DNA from: Apoderus coryli
Lineage: Eukaryota > Arthropoda > Insecta > Coleoptera > Attelabidae
Length of the DNA stretch: 64,000 nt
Reading direction: 5' to 3'
Assembly: GCA_911728435.2 (NCBI GenBank)
Contig: OU452202.1
Coordinates: forward strand, 7,853,135-7,917,134
Part shown: positions 59,501-64,000 of the stretch, one piece after another
Numbering within the stretch: the stretch's first letter is position 1
How the letters are laid out: each line of letters opens with the position of its first letter
Translations under genes and position numbers: made by a program
Notes under the pieces: generated by a model
Databases searched by the model: none
What the model was told of the DNA's origin: nothing
The model's input: only the letters and a program-made list of their open reading frames with translations

Positions 59501-62500
59501 TGCGAATCTATTTACATAGGACAAACATCGAGATATCTAAAAACGAGATTAAAGGAACACTCTAGAGACTGTAGAACAGTGAATCTGACAAATCACCCCA
59601 ATCGCACTGCGCTTGCAGAACATGCGTATGATAATTTACACACCTTCAATTTCGAAGAAACAAAAATAGTTGGTAAACAGAACTTCCTAAAAAAGAGATT
59701 GTTGCAGGAAATGATTAACATCAAAAAAGAAAAAAAATCTATCAATAAAAGAAACGACATTGAGAATTTAAGCAACTCATATTTCAATTTAATTTCGAGG
59801 ATTCCTATAAAATAAAAAAGCAAAAGACATACTCCTAGAAAGTAAAAAGAAAACAGTGAAAAAAGGAAAAAAATTTAAGATACCAATGAAGTGTGCATGT
59901 ATTTGTTTCATTCAATTTTGTTAAAAGTATAATTTTTAAAGCTTGGTACCAACAACTATACTTCATAATTAATGATTTCACGTGTTGCGATTCAATTTCT
60001 ATAAACAACTGATTTATAATTAATAACCTGGGATCTCCCACGTATTGAAAAATAATCTCTGTATCATGTTTTGTGTGTATTTACTGTGTTTTGTTTATGG
60101 AGACATAAGCACCAACAACTAGAATGTGAGTAATGCCTGTTACAAAAGAAAATCATATTGTAAAACTAAAGAGTTTTTGTTTTGTATTTTATTTTAATAC
60201 CTCTGAATGTATGTTTCTACTTGTTATTCAATGTTATTAACATTGTTTTCAATAAACATTATGTCATGTTTTCAATTTTAGAGCCCTGAAGATGCCTAAA
60301 TAATTGGGCGAAACGTTGGCAGTTCTGAAAGTTGGTGTTTTATTGGACCTAAATCCACTATCCCTAAACTAGTTATATACGAAGGTCGTAATTTAACATA
60401 TTGAAATTTACAATTGTATATTTTAACATATAACACGGCTACGTTTAGTAAAAAATTGAAAAGATACGAATTTGGGGAAAACTGAAGGACTCTATAACGT
60501 GGCTCTTTAAGATGTTTGCAAGGTCCGTTTGTGTTTTAACATCTCTGTTATTGGATTATATCTACATGCTTTTAGGAAGCGAAACATAATATCAAGCAAC
60601 TGAACGATTGTTGTTTTTATGATGTTGCCACCTTATTTTTTAAGTAATGGGCAAAAGCAGAATGTATTGAAAGAGCTGTTCGATAGATTATCAAAAAAAA
60701 TATGATGAAGTCCATAATTTAGGAAATGATCACGAATCTTAAAACACAGAGATGTGATGAGTAACATCTAATATTATTAGCCGTCGAACAGTAAATATAT
60801 CTGGAAATAGAGGTTCTGGATGAACAGTTTTTTGAAGATTACATATTTGAGGCCTGATGTCTAAAAGACTCAAAGAATAAATTTTGCTAATGAACATAAC
60901 AAATAACGTTTTCCTGGTTTAAATTTTAACTGTTTTATTTTATTGGGCACGATACCCTGTCAGAGAATACCTAATTGATATAAATATTTTTCAATTGCCT
61001 GTCCTACCAGTATCGCAAATCTGAAATCAATCAACATTGTGTTGTAACAGTTTTTGATTGTGTATTTATGGATTTTGATTTATTCATAATTTGTAATTAT
61101 TATTTTTTTATTTATTTTTACTTGTAAATCGCATAGTTTTCGTTAAATATGGTCATATGAGTGAAAACTAGAAAGTTGAGAAAGGATGTTACTTGACAAC
61201 CTCTTACAAAGACCAATTTTCGAGTCCGTCACAGTGGCGGCTCGTGACTTGTTAAAGAGGCAGTGCTGCAAAGCGTAGACATCAGTAATAAAAAAATTTA
61301 AATAAAAACTGCTCTTTTATATGTGCGTTATATAAGTACCTAATAAAATATATTTAAAATGTAGGTACCCACCAATTTTTGAAAAATCTTTAGGGTGTAT
61401 ACTGACACGGAATTTGGTACTTATTCAGTTTTTACGAGAGTTATACTACTTACTAAACACTTATAATTCATTTTTCTTAAAAACCAAGTCCATGCGACTG
61501 TTTATTTTTTCGATGCAAACTTTTCAATAATCCGTTCGTTGAAGTCAAGTGCTAAATCAAAGGTACCACAGAATTTAATTACTTCTATAATTTATAAAGT
61601 ACAAAAAATCTATTTTCAATCATCTTCTCGTTATGAATTGCAATGTTGTTCCAATATGCAGTCGTTCTTGTACATTTCTTTTTCCCAATAATGTTAGACG
61701 CATTTGATTTGTATGATGCCGTTTGGAATTTCCATGCAGTTTGACCTTTTCAGGAAGATGCACTAAATCATCAACACCACTAAATGTCCAATGTGCTTCA
61801 CCACCAAAAAGTACACACACAAAACAGTCTATTTTTTATTTCTCAGACACACCCATCCGTATTTTTCATAAATGTTTTTATTAACCTTTCAGTACTCGCG
61901 CATAATTTTTATGCATAAGGACACGCAGAGTATCTCTCAGATCATAAACTTTGTGTGAGTTTGAGTTGAATTTTTGAACGTGATAATGACTAAATTAGAT
62001 TAAAAATATGGTTTTAAATACTTTACTTACATTAACATTCCCCTCAAAGATTACTTGGCTATTAACACCACGCACATTCAGTATCCAATAAAATACAACT
62101 GGCCGATGGTCTGATATTTCGGGCGCAATTATATGACGCATACAATTTGTCAACAATATAATTGTTTCGTTGTTAAAAGTGATGGTTTCAGGTTTGTTTT
62201 TTTTGGCCTGTTGAAGAATCAATTGCGACATCCTCATGCGTATTTGAAACCAGTAAGACAATTTTTCCTCTTTTTGGTGTATATAATACCAATGTGCAAT
62301 TTTCTTCGAAACCAAACATTGATGAAAATTGGGGTTTATTTTTGCCGAAATATTTCTTATACGTACTTGCAACAAGCTATATCTATCGAAAATCACCGAC
62401 CCCTACCGAATACCGTACATATAATATTATATAATTTAGAACTCTATGATCTCTCAGGTCAGGTGTACTGAAAGGCTAAATTCTTAAATATCTGTTTCCT

Positions 62501-64000
62501 CGGCTTATGGAAGATACTTTAAAATTTAAGACAGGCGTAGGCCGTCCAATTTCTTTAATTACAAGTTTTTCGTCAATGCTTAATCTTGAAAAGTCCTTAT
62601 ACTTTGAAATTAAATCCATTTCCAATTAACAAAACCAAAAGAATAAACCCTACGATATGTCTATTCTGCAGCTCTGTGTGTATACGTCATCATGGTCTAT
62701 AAAATACATTAGAATAAAATAATTGTCAATTGCCATTCGTCGGCTCAAGGTTGACCATCTGTATTGTGACGTATACAACCAGTACAGCAACGAGAAGTTT
62801 ACGTAGCGTATATTACGGGGGATGGAGGACTAATATAATAATATAATCACGACTGGGAGCTGACAAACAACATGGATAATAATTATAGCGAAATAATATA
62901 AAAAAAATTAAGTTATATGATAACTACTTCCCAAAAATATTGAAATATTTTATTATCAGGAGCAGGTGCTGCAGCTGTGATTCACTAGCCGCCATTGGTC
63001 CTTCAGTTTCACTATAGAAAGGTCAGTGAAAATCCAGCTTTTGGTTTTACCATAAAACAATAAAATAAATCCACAATTGTTTACCAAAATCAATTAAGTG
63101 TAATGATAAATTTGAAACATTTCAAAAAAGTTATTTGAGCTTTAAGTAACTTCATCGACATTTTGTTGTCCATTTATTTTTTCATAGAATTTGTCGGTAA
63201 TATTTGTTGTAACAAATTATGTATTGACGATAAGTAAATTCCGTTAACAAACAATATATTCTTTGGTTACTTGGTTTTATCTATTTTGACATGATTTTCG
63301 ACTAGTGGTTTCTATTTCGCGTATTTTCATCATGGACATCACTGCCTCTTGTGGTTAACATATTCTATTACCATCTAGGTGTATGTGTATTCAGACTAGT
63401 ACTAAAACTCTACCAAAATTAGAATTACAAAATTTCATTTTCAAATGCAATTGAATTATCGTGCATGACAAAGAAAGCAACCGATTTTTACATGAATTCC
63501 ATGCGTAACCGAATATCAACCTGAACCACGCTGGTAGTGAGTTCCACAGTTGTAAAACTTGATAGCTATCGGAGTGCAACTAGCCCTGTTAGCGATAAAA
63601 TTATTTAGATTTTTTGAGTAGCCTGAATAATTTACGTAATATTGTCGGTCCAGAAGAGTAAGTTAGTTTTGTCCTTATAAAGGCTATGCGTGCATACTAA
63701 TAATTATGTTTATTTTAATTTTTTTAGTTGCTTTAAACACATTGATTTTTACTTGCTTATTATGTGTGTGCTTTGTATTTGTATAACATGTGCATTGTAA
63801 CAAATGTTTGACAGTTTCTAATAATTTTTTTTGTTGCTCTGTTTGATTTTAACATTTTTTTCGTGATCATTCTCTGCATTTTCATTTTGTATATAGAAAT
63901 ACATGTTTTCCTTTACAGCCTGAAGAATCTCTATCAGATGATTTTCTATTTCCCATGTCCTCACTACGACTGTCATATGCCAGTTCACCGGAAAGTGATT
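41340..64000 (+). CDS. pyd: polychaetoid / ZO-1 homologue (partial gene, both ends outside or unfound)
   Basis: MAGUK scaffold of adherens and septate junctions, binding junction proteins and actin regulators under the plasma membrane. Joined exons: 41,340-41,503; 46,705-46,937; 48,793-49,083; 50,510-50,806; 51,195-51,261; 51,339-51,489; 52,095-52,368; 52,434-52,778; 53,954-54,179; 54,238-54,415; then either 57,087-57,668 (stop) or 63,919 onwards. Domains, counting codons from 41,340: PDZ1 about 5-94 ([17 protein letters not shown]), PDZ2 about 122-205, proline-rich linker 230-328, PDZ3 about 355-431, SH3 about 446-510, basic hinge about 530-550, GUK about 570-742. All junctions are GT-AG and frame-preserving. 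The order PDZ-PDZ-PDZ-SH3-GUK and the PDZ1 sequence fit ZO proteins, not Dlg. Upstream exons were not found. Introns are full of transposons. Confidence 0.92.
41630..42760 (+). mobile_element. LINE remnant: AP endonuclease and C-terminal zinc-knuckle part
   Basis: [17 protein letters not shown], then [34 protein letters not shown] and [17 protein letters not shown]: these are the GDFN and SDH-type regions of an apurinic-endonuclease domain of the kind annotated as craniofacial-development-protein-2-like in insects. SD H is changed to AHGG. Near 42,660-42,720 [15 protein letters not shown] is the C-terminal zinc-finger piece, so the reverse transcriptase between them is deleted. Many frameshifts. 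Confidence 0.75.
42765..44125. other. pyd intron, mostly unassigned; (AAT)n LINE tail
   Basis: (TAATAA)n at 43,167-43,190 followed by ATAATTTATTGAGCAATACT is a minus-strand LINE 3' end. The rest has no recognised feature. Confidence 0.45.
44126..44755 (-). mobile_element. Tc1-like element remnant
   Basis: Ends: ACAGTGCTCAAGAAAATTAA at 44,126 and, inverted, TTTTGTTGAGCATTGTA at 44,732-44,748. The minus-strand transposase pieces include [20 protein letters not shown] (DNA-binding), [34 protein letters not shown] (second catalytic aspartate: QDNA) and MDH with SLGLNRIEH (third region, LxxNxxEH). About 0.63 kb; the first catalytic region is deleted. Confidence 0.8.
44812..44915 (-). repeat. dispersed repeat with intact hammerhead core
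   Basis: Minus-strand: hammerhead motif, about 30 bases, AAATAGTGGAGACGATGATT, then TTTTATTGTAATTACAA. It is the best-preserved second copy of the family seen at 40.98 kb, on the opposite strand. Confidence 0.65.
44875..44912 (-). ncRNA. hammerhead-ribozyme-like motif, intact boxes
   Basis: TTTAGGCTGATGATGGAGCT, then GAGTCTCCGAAACATGTCCC. GGAG/CTCC pair as stem II; boxes CUGAUGA and GAAAC are intact; cleavage would be after GUC, with AGG/CCC(TTT) as part of stem I. Confidence 0.6.
45250..45775 (-). mobile_element. LINE reverse-transcriptase fragment
   Basis: Minus-strand: [19 protein letters not shown] (motif A, catalytic aspartate), [20 protein letters not shown] (motif B region), then out of frame [17 protein letters not shown] and [11 protein letters not shown]. 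The FADD motif is damaged (LFLQMI). Jockey/CR1 clade by sequence; two frames needed. Confidence 0.8.
45780..46704. other. pyd intron; unassigned GC-richer segment at 46,020-46,375
   Basis: 46,025-46,375 (for example GGCGGCCGGTTGGGCGATCC) is GC-richer than the intron around it and looks like foreign repeat sequence. A faint similarity of GATCCACGACTCATCAG to 53,845-53,870 is the only hint. No coding sequence. Confidence 0.35.
46705..46937 (+). CDS. pyd: pyd exon: second half of PDZ1, start of PDZ2
   Basis: Begins after TTTTCAG and reads [20 protein letters not shown], then a Ser/His-rich linker, then [11 protein letters not shown], the first strand of PDZ2. The donor is GTAATT; the last base starts a codon completed at 48,793 (phase 1). 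Confidence 0.93.
47110..47535. mobile_element. 425-bp MITE with ~50-bp inverted ends
   Basis: TAATTTTGTGGCATAGCGAA, continuing ACAAAATTACTGGTGTTACC and TACACAA, is repeated inverted at 47,480-47,534. One end alone is present at 3,655-3,725. No coding capacity. Confidence 0.75.
47812..48000 (+). repeat. copy of the 19.8-kb repeat family
   Basis: TTACTTTCCCGCTCAGGGAA, AGTATTGTGAAC, TTGAGATAAAGA and CCATTTCCAGATGGAAGTCT follow in the same order and spacing as at 19,790-19,930. Confidence 0.7.
48001..48792. other. pyd intron, no feature recognised
   Basis: AT-rich; open frames without motif. Confidence 0.45.
48793..49083 (+). CDS. pyd: pyd exon: rest of PDZ2
   Basis: Follows [24 protein letters not shown] replaces the usual GLGF-type loop, then [20 protein letters not shown] completes PDZ2, followed by a Ser/Ala linker. 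The atypical loop agrees with the ZO family, where PDZ2 mainly dimerises. Donor GTATTT. Confidence 0.9.
49295..50345 (+). mobile_element. LINE (Jockey/CR1-like) reverse-transcriptase remnant
   Basis: [19 protein letters not shown] (start of the palm region), [18 protein letters not shown] (motif A), [19 protein letters not shown] (motif B), [10 protein letters not shown] (motif C, the FADD catalytic pair, reached through a frameshift at about 49,670), then [17 protein letters not shown] and [18 protein letters not shown] in the thumb. Inserted in a pyd intron in the sense orientation. Except for one frameshift the reverse transcriptase is well preserved, but the 5' end and endonuclease are missing. 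Confidence 0.85.
50510..50806 (+). CDS. pyd: pyd exon: linker between PDZ2 and PDZ3
   Basis: 99 codons, low complexity: Ser/Asn/Gln-rich, with RGRSRG and a proline-rich end ([11 protein letters not shown]) that could bind SH3 domains. Acceptor TTTTTTAG, donor GTAAGA. Phase 1 at both ends, so it could be skipped without a frame change. Confidence 0.88.
50971..51065 (+). ncRNA. microRNA-precursor-like hairpin in pyd intron
   Basis: The arms 50,971-51,000 and 51,036-51,065 pair at 26 of 30 positions, with one A-C mismatch and one three-base internal loop. Above them, 51,004-51,014 pairs with 51,022-51,032 at 10 of 11 positions, leaving the loop TGGTAAT. The whole 95 nt folds as one unbranched stem in the size range of insect pre-miRNAs, on the same strand as the host gene. 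No paralogous copy is visible in the window, which speaks against a MITE. I do not recognise the mature sequence. The strand is inferred from the host gene. Confidence 0.55.
51195..51261 (+). CDS. pyd: pyd exon: short linker exon before PDZ3
   Basis: 22 codons, [20 protein letters not shown], acceptor TTTTGTAG, donor GTAAGT. The frame enters in phase 1 from the proline-rich exon and leaves in phase 2. Basic/acidic with tandem tyrosines that could be phosphorylated. Confidence 0.88.
51339..51489 (+). CDS. pyd: pyd exon: first half of PDZ3
   Basis: Reads [18 protein letters not shown], then [18 protein letters not shown] and QPGDKILK. The VGIRL loop and GIFV strand match PDZ3 of ZO proteins. 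Acceptor ATTTCAG, donor GTAAGT, phase 0 exit. Confidence 0.93.
51490..52094. other. pyd intron, no feature recognised
   Basis: 51,545-51,700 is somewhat GC-richer (GACACCGGCGACACAAAAAT) but I cannot assign it. Confidence 0.4.
52095..52368 (+). CDS. pyd: pyd exon: end of PDZ3 and most of SH3
   Basis: [20 protein letters not shown] closes PDZ3. [15 protein letters not shown] starts the SH3 domain, with [16 protein letters not shown] as the n-Src-like part and CWQVFRI as the conserved tryptophan strand. Acceptor CTTTTTAG, donor GTAAGA, phase 1 exit. Confidence 0.94.
52434..52778 (+). CDS. pyd: pyd exon: SH3 end, basic hinge, GUK start
   Basis: [17 protein letters not shown] ends the SH3 module. 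[15 protein letters not shown] is a strongly basic hinge. [14 protein letters not shown] and [17 protein letters not shown] start the GUK fold. The GPIAD turn replaces a P-loop, so no nucleotide kinase activity is expected, as in other ZO proteins. Acceptor AATTTTAG, donor GTAAGT. Confidence 0.94.
52880..52990 (+). repeat. dispersed repeat with degenerate hammerhead core
   Basis: GGCTGATTGATAATGGAG, loop, CTCCGAAACATGTTG, then AAAATAGTGGAGATGGAAAT and GTGTTTTTGTCGTAATTAAA. Same family as 40.98 and 44.8 kb; the CTGATGA box has a one-base insertion. Confidence 0.6.
52995..53953. other. pyd intron, unassigned
   Basis: 53,550-53,880 contains GC-richer stretches (ATATCGGGCCGGTCCAGCTG) that may be repeat-derived. 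A minus frame at 53,882-54,115 is only the shadow of the GUK exon. Confidence 0.4.
53954..54179 (+). CDS. pyd: pyd exon: GUK middle
   Basis: [20 protein letters not shown] and [20 protein letters not shown] are diagnostic for the ZO GUK domain. Acceptor TTTTTAG, donor GTAAGT; the split codon AA|A gives Lys. Confidence 0.94.
54238..54415 (+). CDS. pyd: pyd exon: GUK end
   Basis: [38 protein letters not shown] and [10 protein letters not shown] complete the GUK domain. Donor GTAAGT, phase 0 exit, which is compatible with both the 57,087 and the 63,919 exons. Confidence 0.93.
54763..56600 (-). mobile_element. mariner-like element, full length but inactive
   Basis: Inverted ends of about 60 bases: AGGGTGCTTCAGAAGACATG on the left, and AGGGTGTTTCAGAAAGACAT on the right in reverse, both continuing GGCCA(A/T)ATTGCTAGAG. 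The minus-strand transposase runs from about 56,060 to 55,080. It has an N-terminal basic [20 protein letters not shown], the first catalytic aspartate in [12 protein letters not shown] (about 55,660-55,695), the second in [10 protein letters not shown] (about 55,420-55,450; the usual G is I), and [14 protein letters not shown] (about 55,265-55,305), where the third catalytic aspartate of PLDF is glycine. The end [11 protein letters not shown] is intact. Stops and frameshifts occur in the middle. Confidence 0.85.
56605..57086. other. pyd intron upstream of alternative exon
   Basis: No repeat recognised. The polypyrimidine tract TTTCTGTTTCTTTCAG ends at 57,086. Confidence 0.5.
57087..57668 (+). 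CDS. pyd: pyd alternative terminal exon (predicted)
   Basis: From a strong acceptor (TTTCTTTCAG) the frame that continues the GUK exon in phase 0 stays open for 193 codons to TAA at 57,666. It starts [18 protein letters not shown] and is rich in Tyr, Ser, Pro, His and Arg. A loose internal duplication, [20 protein letters not shown], is followed by [20 protein letters not shown], and the end is acidic (IKEEVYGEV). No known domain. A poly(A) signal follows at 57,952. Using it would give a ZO protein that ends right after GUK and lacks the long C-terminal region encoded from 63,919 on. It could instead be a separate gene's last exon, but no other exons fit. Confidence 0.6.
   Translation, partial: DFNPLTSILYPTLFLQPKSTNSLPNRYKPVRKRSKAPLSMYSSPQFIHRTSPYIAYECHSPYCVSRECSPGINLEFFPAVENCHYIHRDYSPHVPIERRSRYVTRETSIENGFACENIEHYASSHKYDHNENAILPKNEISYANKNNINTSNLNNSLNVKQEPIYYDCDTNHFDRPKIDVKYLTIKEEVYGEV
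57952..57957 (+). terminator. poly(A) signal for the alternative pyd end
   Basis: AATAAA 284 bases after the stop codon, followed at 57,971-57,986 by a GT/T-rich stretch. The Penelope-like element is inserted at 57,991, that is, 33 bases further on. Confidence 0.5.
57979..57990. repeat. left target-site duplication of the Penelope-like element
   Basis: GTATATTTTAAC, repeated exactly at 60,416-60,427. Confidence 0.8.
58037..58082 (-). ncRNA. hammerhead-ribozyme-like motif, left arm
   Basis: Minus strand: GAGCCCTGAAGATGCCTAAA, then TTGGGCGAAACGTTGGCAG. CUGAAGA and GAAA boxes are intact; GCC/GGC can form stem II and GCC/GGC stem I; the stem III segment ACGU is palindromic, which in known Penelope hammerheads favours a dimeric form. 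Confidence 0.6.
58577..59818 (+). CDS. Penelope-like reverse transcriptase (truncated) with GIY-YIG endonuclease
   Basis: The open frame enters from the left arm. Just before the first ATG (58,637) it reads [14 protein letters not shown], which is reverse-transcriptase motif A with its catalytic aspartate. From the ATG: residues 45-60 [20 protein letters not shown] (motif B), 78-86 FKRYVDDII (motif C, catalytic YVDD), 107-140 the thumb region ([28 protein letters not shown]). Residues 280-330 are the GIY-YIG nuclease: [27 protein letters not shown]. The stop is at 59,816. Intact from motif A on (413 codons), but the finger region and N-terminus normal for the family are missing, so it is unlikely to be autonomous. 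Confidence 0.88.
60281..60325 (+). ncRNA. hammerhead-ribozyme-like motif, right arm
   Basis: The + strand twin of the motif at 58,037-58,082, identical in sequence. It lies near the 3' end of the element, where Penelope transcripts are known to carry such ribozymes. Confidence 0.6.
60416..60427. repeat. right target-site duplication of the Penelope-like element
   Basis: GTATATTTTAAC, an exact match to 57,979-57,990. Confidence 0.8.
60680..60915 (+). mobile_element. possible Tc1-like transposase fragment
   Basis: [11 protein letters not shown] at about 60,760-60,795 followed by TVF, LHI, MSKRLKE and NEHNK-like words in shifting frames. This resembles the second helix-turn-helix of Tc1 (SxRTVxRxL...GLxGRxxxKKPxLS). 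Weak; no catalytic part. Confidence 0.3.
60916..61230. other. pyd intron, no feature recognised
   Basis: AT-rich without recognisable content. Confidence 0.4.
61231..61860 (-). mobile_element. hAT-type (ZMYM1-like) element remnant
   Basis: CAGTGGCGGCTCGTGACTTG at 61,232 is an end motif typical of hAT elements. On the minus strand 61,830-61,500 reads [52 protein letters not shown] and then, across frames, [10 protein letters not shown] and FCGTFDLAL. This is the TTF-type zinc-finger region and following segment of ZMYM1-like transposases. The catalytic part is deleted and the other terminus was not found. Confidence 0.65.
61990..62405 (-). mobile_element. piggyBac-like transposase remnant
   Basis: Minus strand across two frames: [18 protein letters not shown], [36 protein letters not shown] and [20 protein letters not shown]. 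These match the late catalytic region of piggyBac transposases (KPExxxFYNxTKGGVDxxDxxCxxY...RWP). The GGVDxxD aspartate region is damaged by frameshift. Confidence 0.65.
62406..63440. other. pyd intron, no feature recognised
   Basis: 62,660-62,880 is slightly GC-richer (GTGACGTATACAACCAGTAC), otherwise nothing is assigned. Confidence 0.4.
63440..63640 (-). pseudogene. possible LINE C-terminal remnant
   Basis: Minus-strand words [17 protein letters not shown] resemble the (F)xxxWNxLP motif near the C-terminus of CR1/Jockey reverse transcriptases. Short and uncertain. Confidence 0.3.
63919..64000 (+). CDS. pyd: pyd exon: start of the long C-terminal region (cut by window end)
   Basis: After CTTTACAG the phase-0 frame reads [19 protein letters not shown], then YASSPESD, and runs off the window. 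It fits directly onto the GUK exon ending at 54,415. A serine-rich acidic segment just after GUK is what ZO proteins have. Confidence 0.85.

Larger units (their letters stand above)
57991..60415 (+). mobile_element. Penelope-like retroelement with inverted arms
   Basis: Inverted arms of 590 bases (57,987-58,576 and 59,786-60,375) enclose a 1.2-kb coding part. They appear identical where I compared them, including a 68-codon frame read the same in both (58,321-58,527 and 59,835-60,041). After the right arm comes a 40-base tail (60,376-60,415) and then the 12-bp target duplication. Inverted or tandem arms with a one-sided tail are typical of Penelope-like elements. Each arm carries a hammerhead-like motif. 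The reverse transcriptase begins at motif A, so the element is 5'-truncated, and the left arm is a reverse copy of the 3' end. Identical arms suggest a young insertion. It lies in a pyd intron on the sense strand. Confidence 0.9.

Noticed and set aside
62133..62471. 112-codon + strand frame
   Set aside because: Shadow of the minus-strand piggyBac remnant.
1..64000. CRISPR arrays, operons or bacterial-type defence systems
   Set aside because: Splice sites, SINEs, LINEs and mariner elements show nuclear insect DNA; no regularly spaced short repeats of CRISPR type were seen, and the only tandem array has 132-143-bp units.

Overview
The window is AT-rich nuclear DNA from an insect. A beetle or a similarly transposon-rich order is my guess, from the mix of mobile elements and the intron-rich gene. 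It holds one recognisable host gene, on the + strand in the right third: the insect ZO-1/polychaetoid (pyd, Tamou) junction scaffold. Ten consecutive coding exons between 41,340 and 54,415 join without a frame error into 742 codons: PDZ1, PDZ2, a proline-rich linker, PDZ3, SH3 and a guanylate-kinase-like domain. The reading then has two possible continuations. One is an exon at 57,087-57,668 with its own stop and a poly(A) signal at 57,952, which would end the protein just after the GUK domain. The other is an exon at 63,919 that runs off the window and continues the long form. The first exons of the gene were not found and may lie in the unassigned DNA to the left or outside the window.

Nearly everything else I can name is mobile DNA, mostly old and broken. 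From left to right: possible LTR-like block (1.08-1.65 kb); several short elements with ACAGGGTGT-type ends; an 0.8-kb inverted-repeat element with other repeats nested in it (3.4-4.2 kb); a broken tyrosine recombinase (5.3 kb) beside a 100-nt hairpin; mariner-like remnants at 6.0, 6.7, 9.4, 13.0, 13.6-14.3, 26.8, 32.1, 34.3-36.1, 36.8 and 54.8-56.6 kb; Tc1-like remnants at 30, 36.5, 44.1 and perhaps 60.7 kb; LINE reverse-transcriptase, endonuclease or C-terminal remnants at 15.9, 33.2, 41.6, 45.3 and 49.3 kb; an inverted-repeat element with internal tandem repeats of about 140 bp (11.3-12.4 kb); a 1-kb foldback (17.8-18.8 kb) with a second broken copy at 28.6 kb; tRNA-derived SINEs at 24.3 and 25.2 kb; hAT and piggyBac remnants at 61-62.4 kb.

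Three things stand out. First, a Penelope-like retroelement (57,991-60,415) with 590-bp inverted arms, a GIY-YIG endonuclease and a 12-bp target duplication sits just downstream of the alternative pyd poly(A) signal. Second, hammerhead-ribozyme-like cores occur at eleven places on both strands, in two sequence subfamilies, one of them in the arms of that element. Third, an almost fully paired 95-nt hairpin at 50,971-51,065 in a pyd intron looks like a microRNA precursor.

All exon boundaries were read by eye from GT-AG sites and frame continuity, and family assignments come from protein motifs read without a database search.
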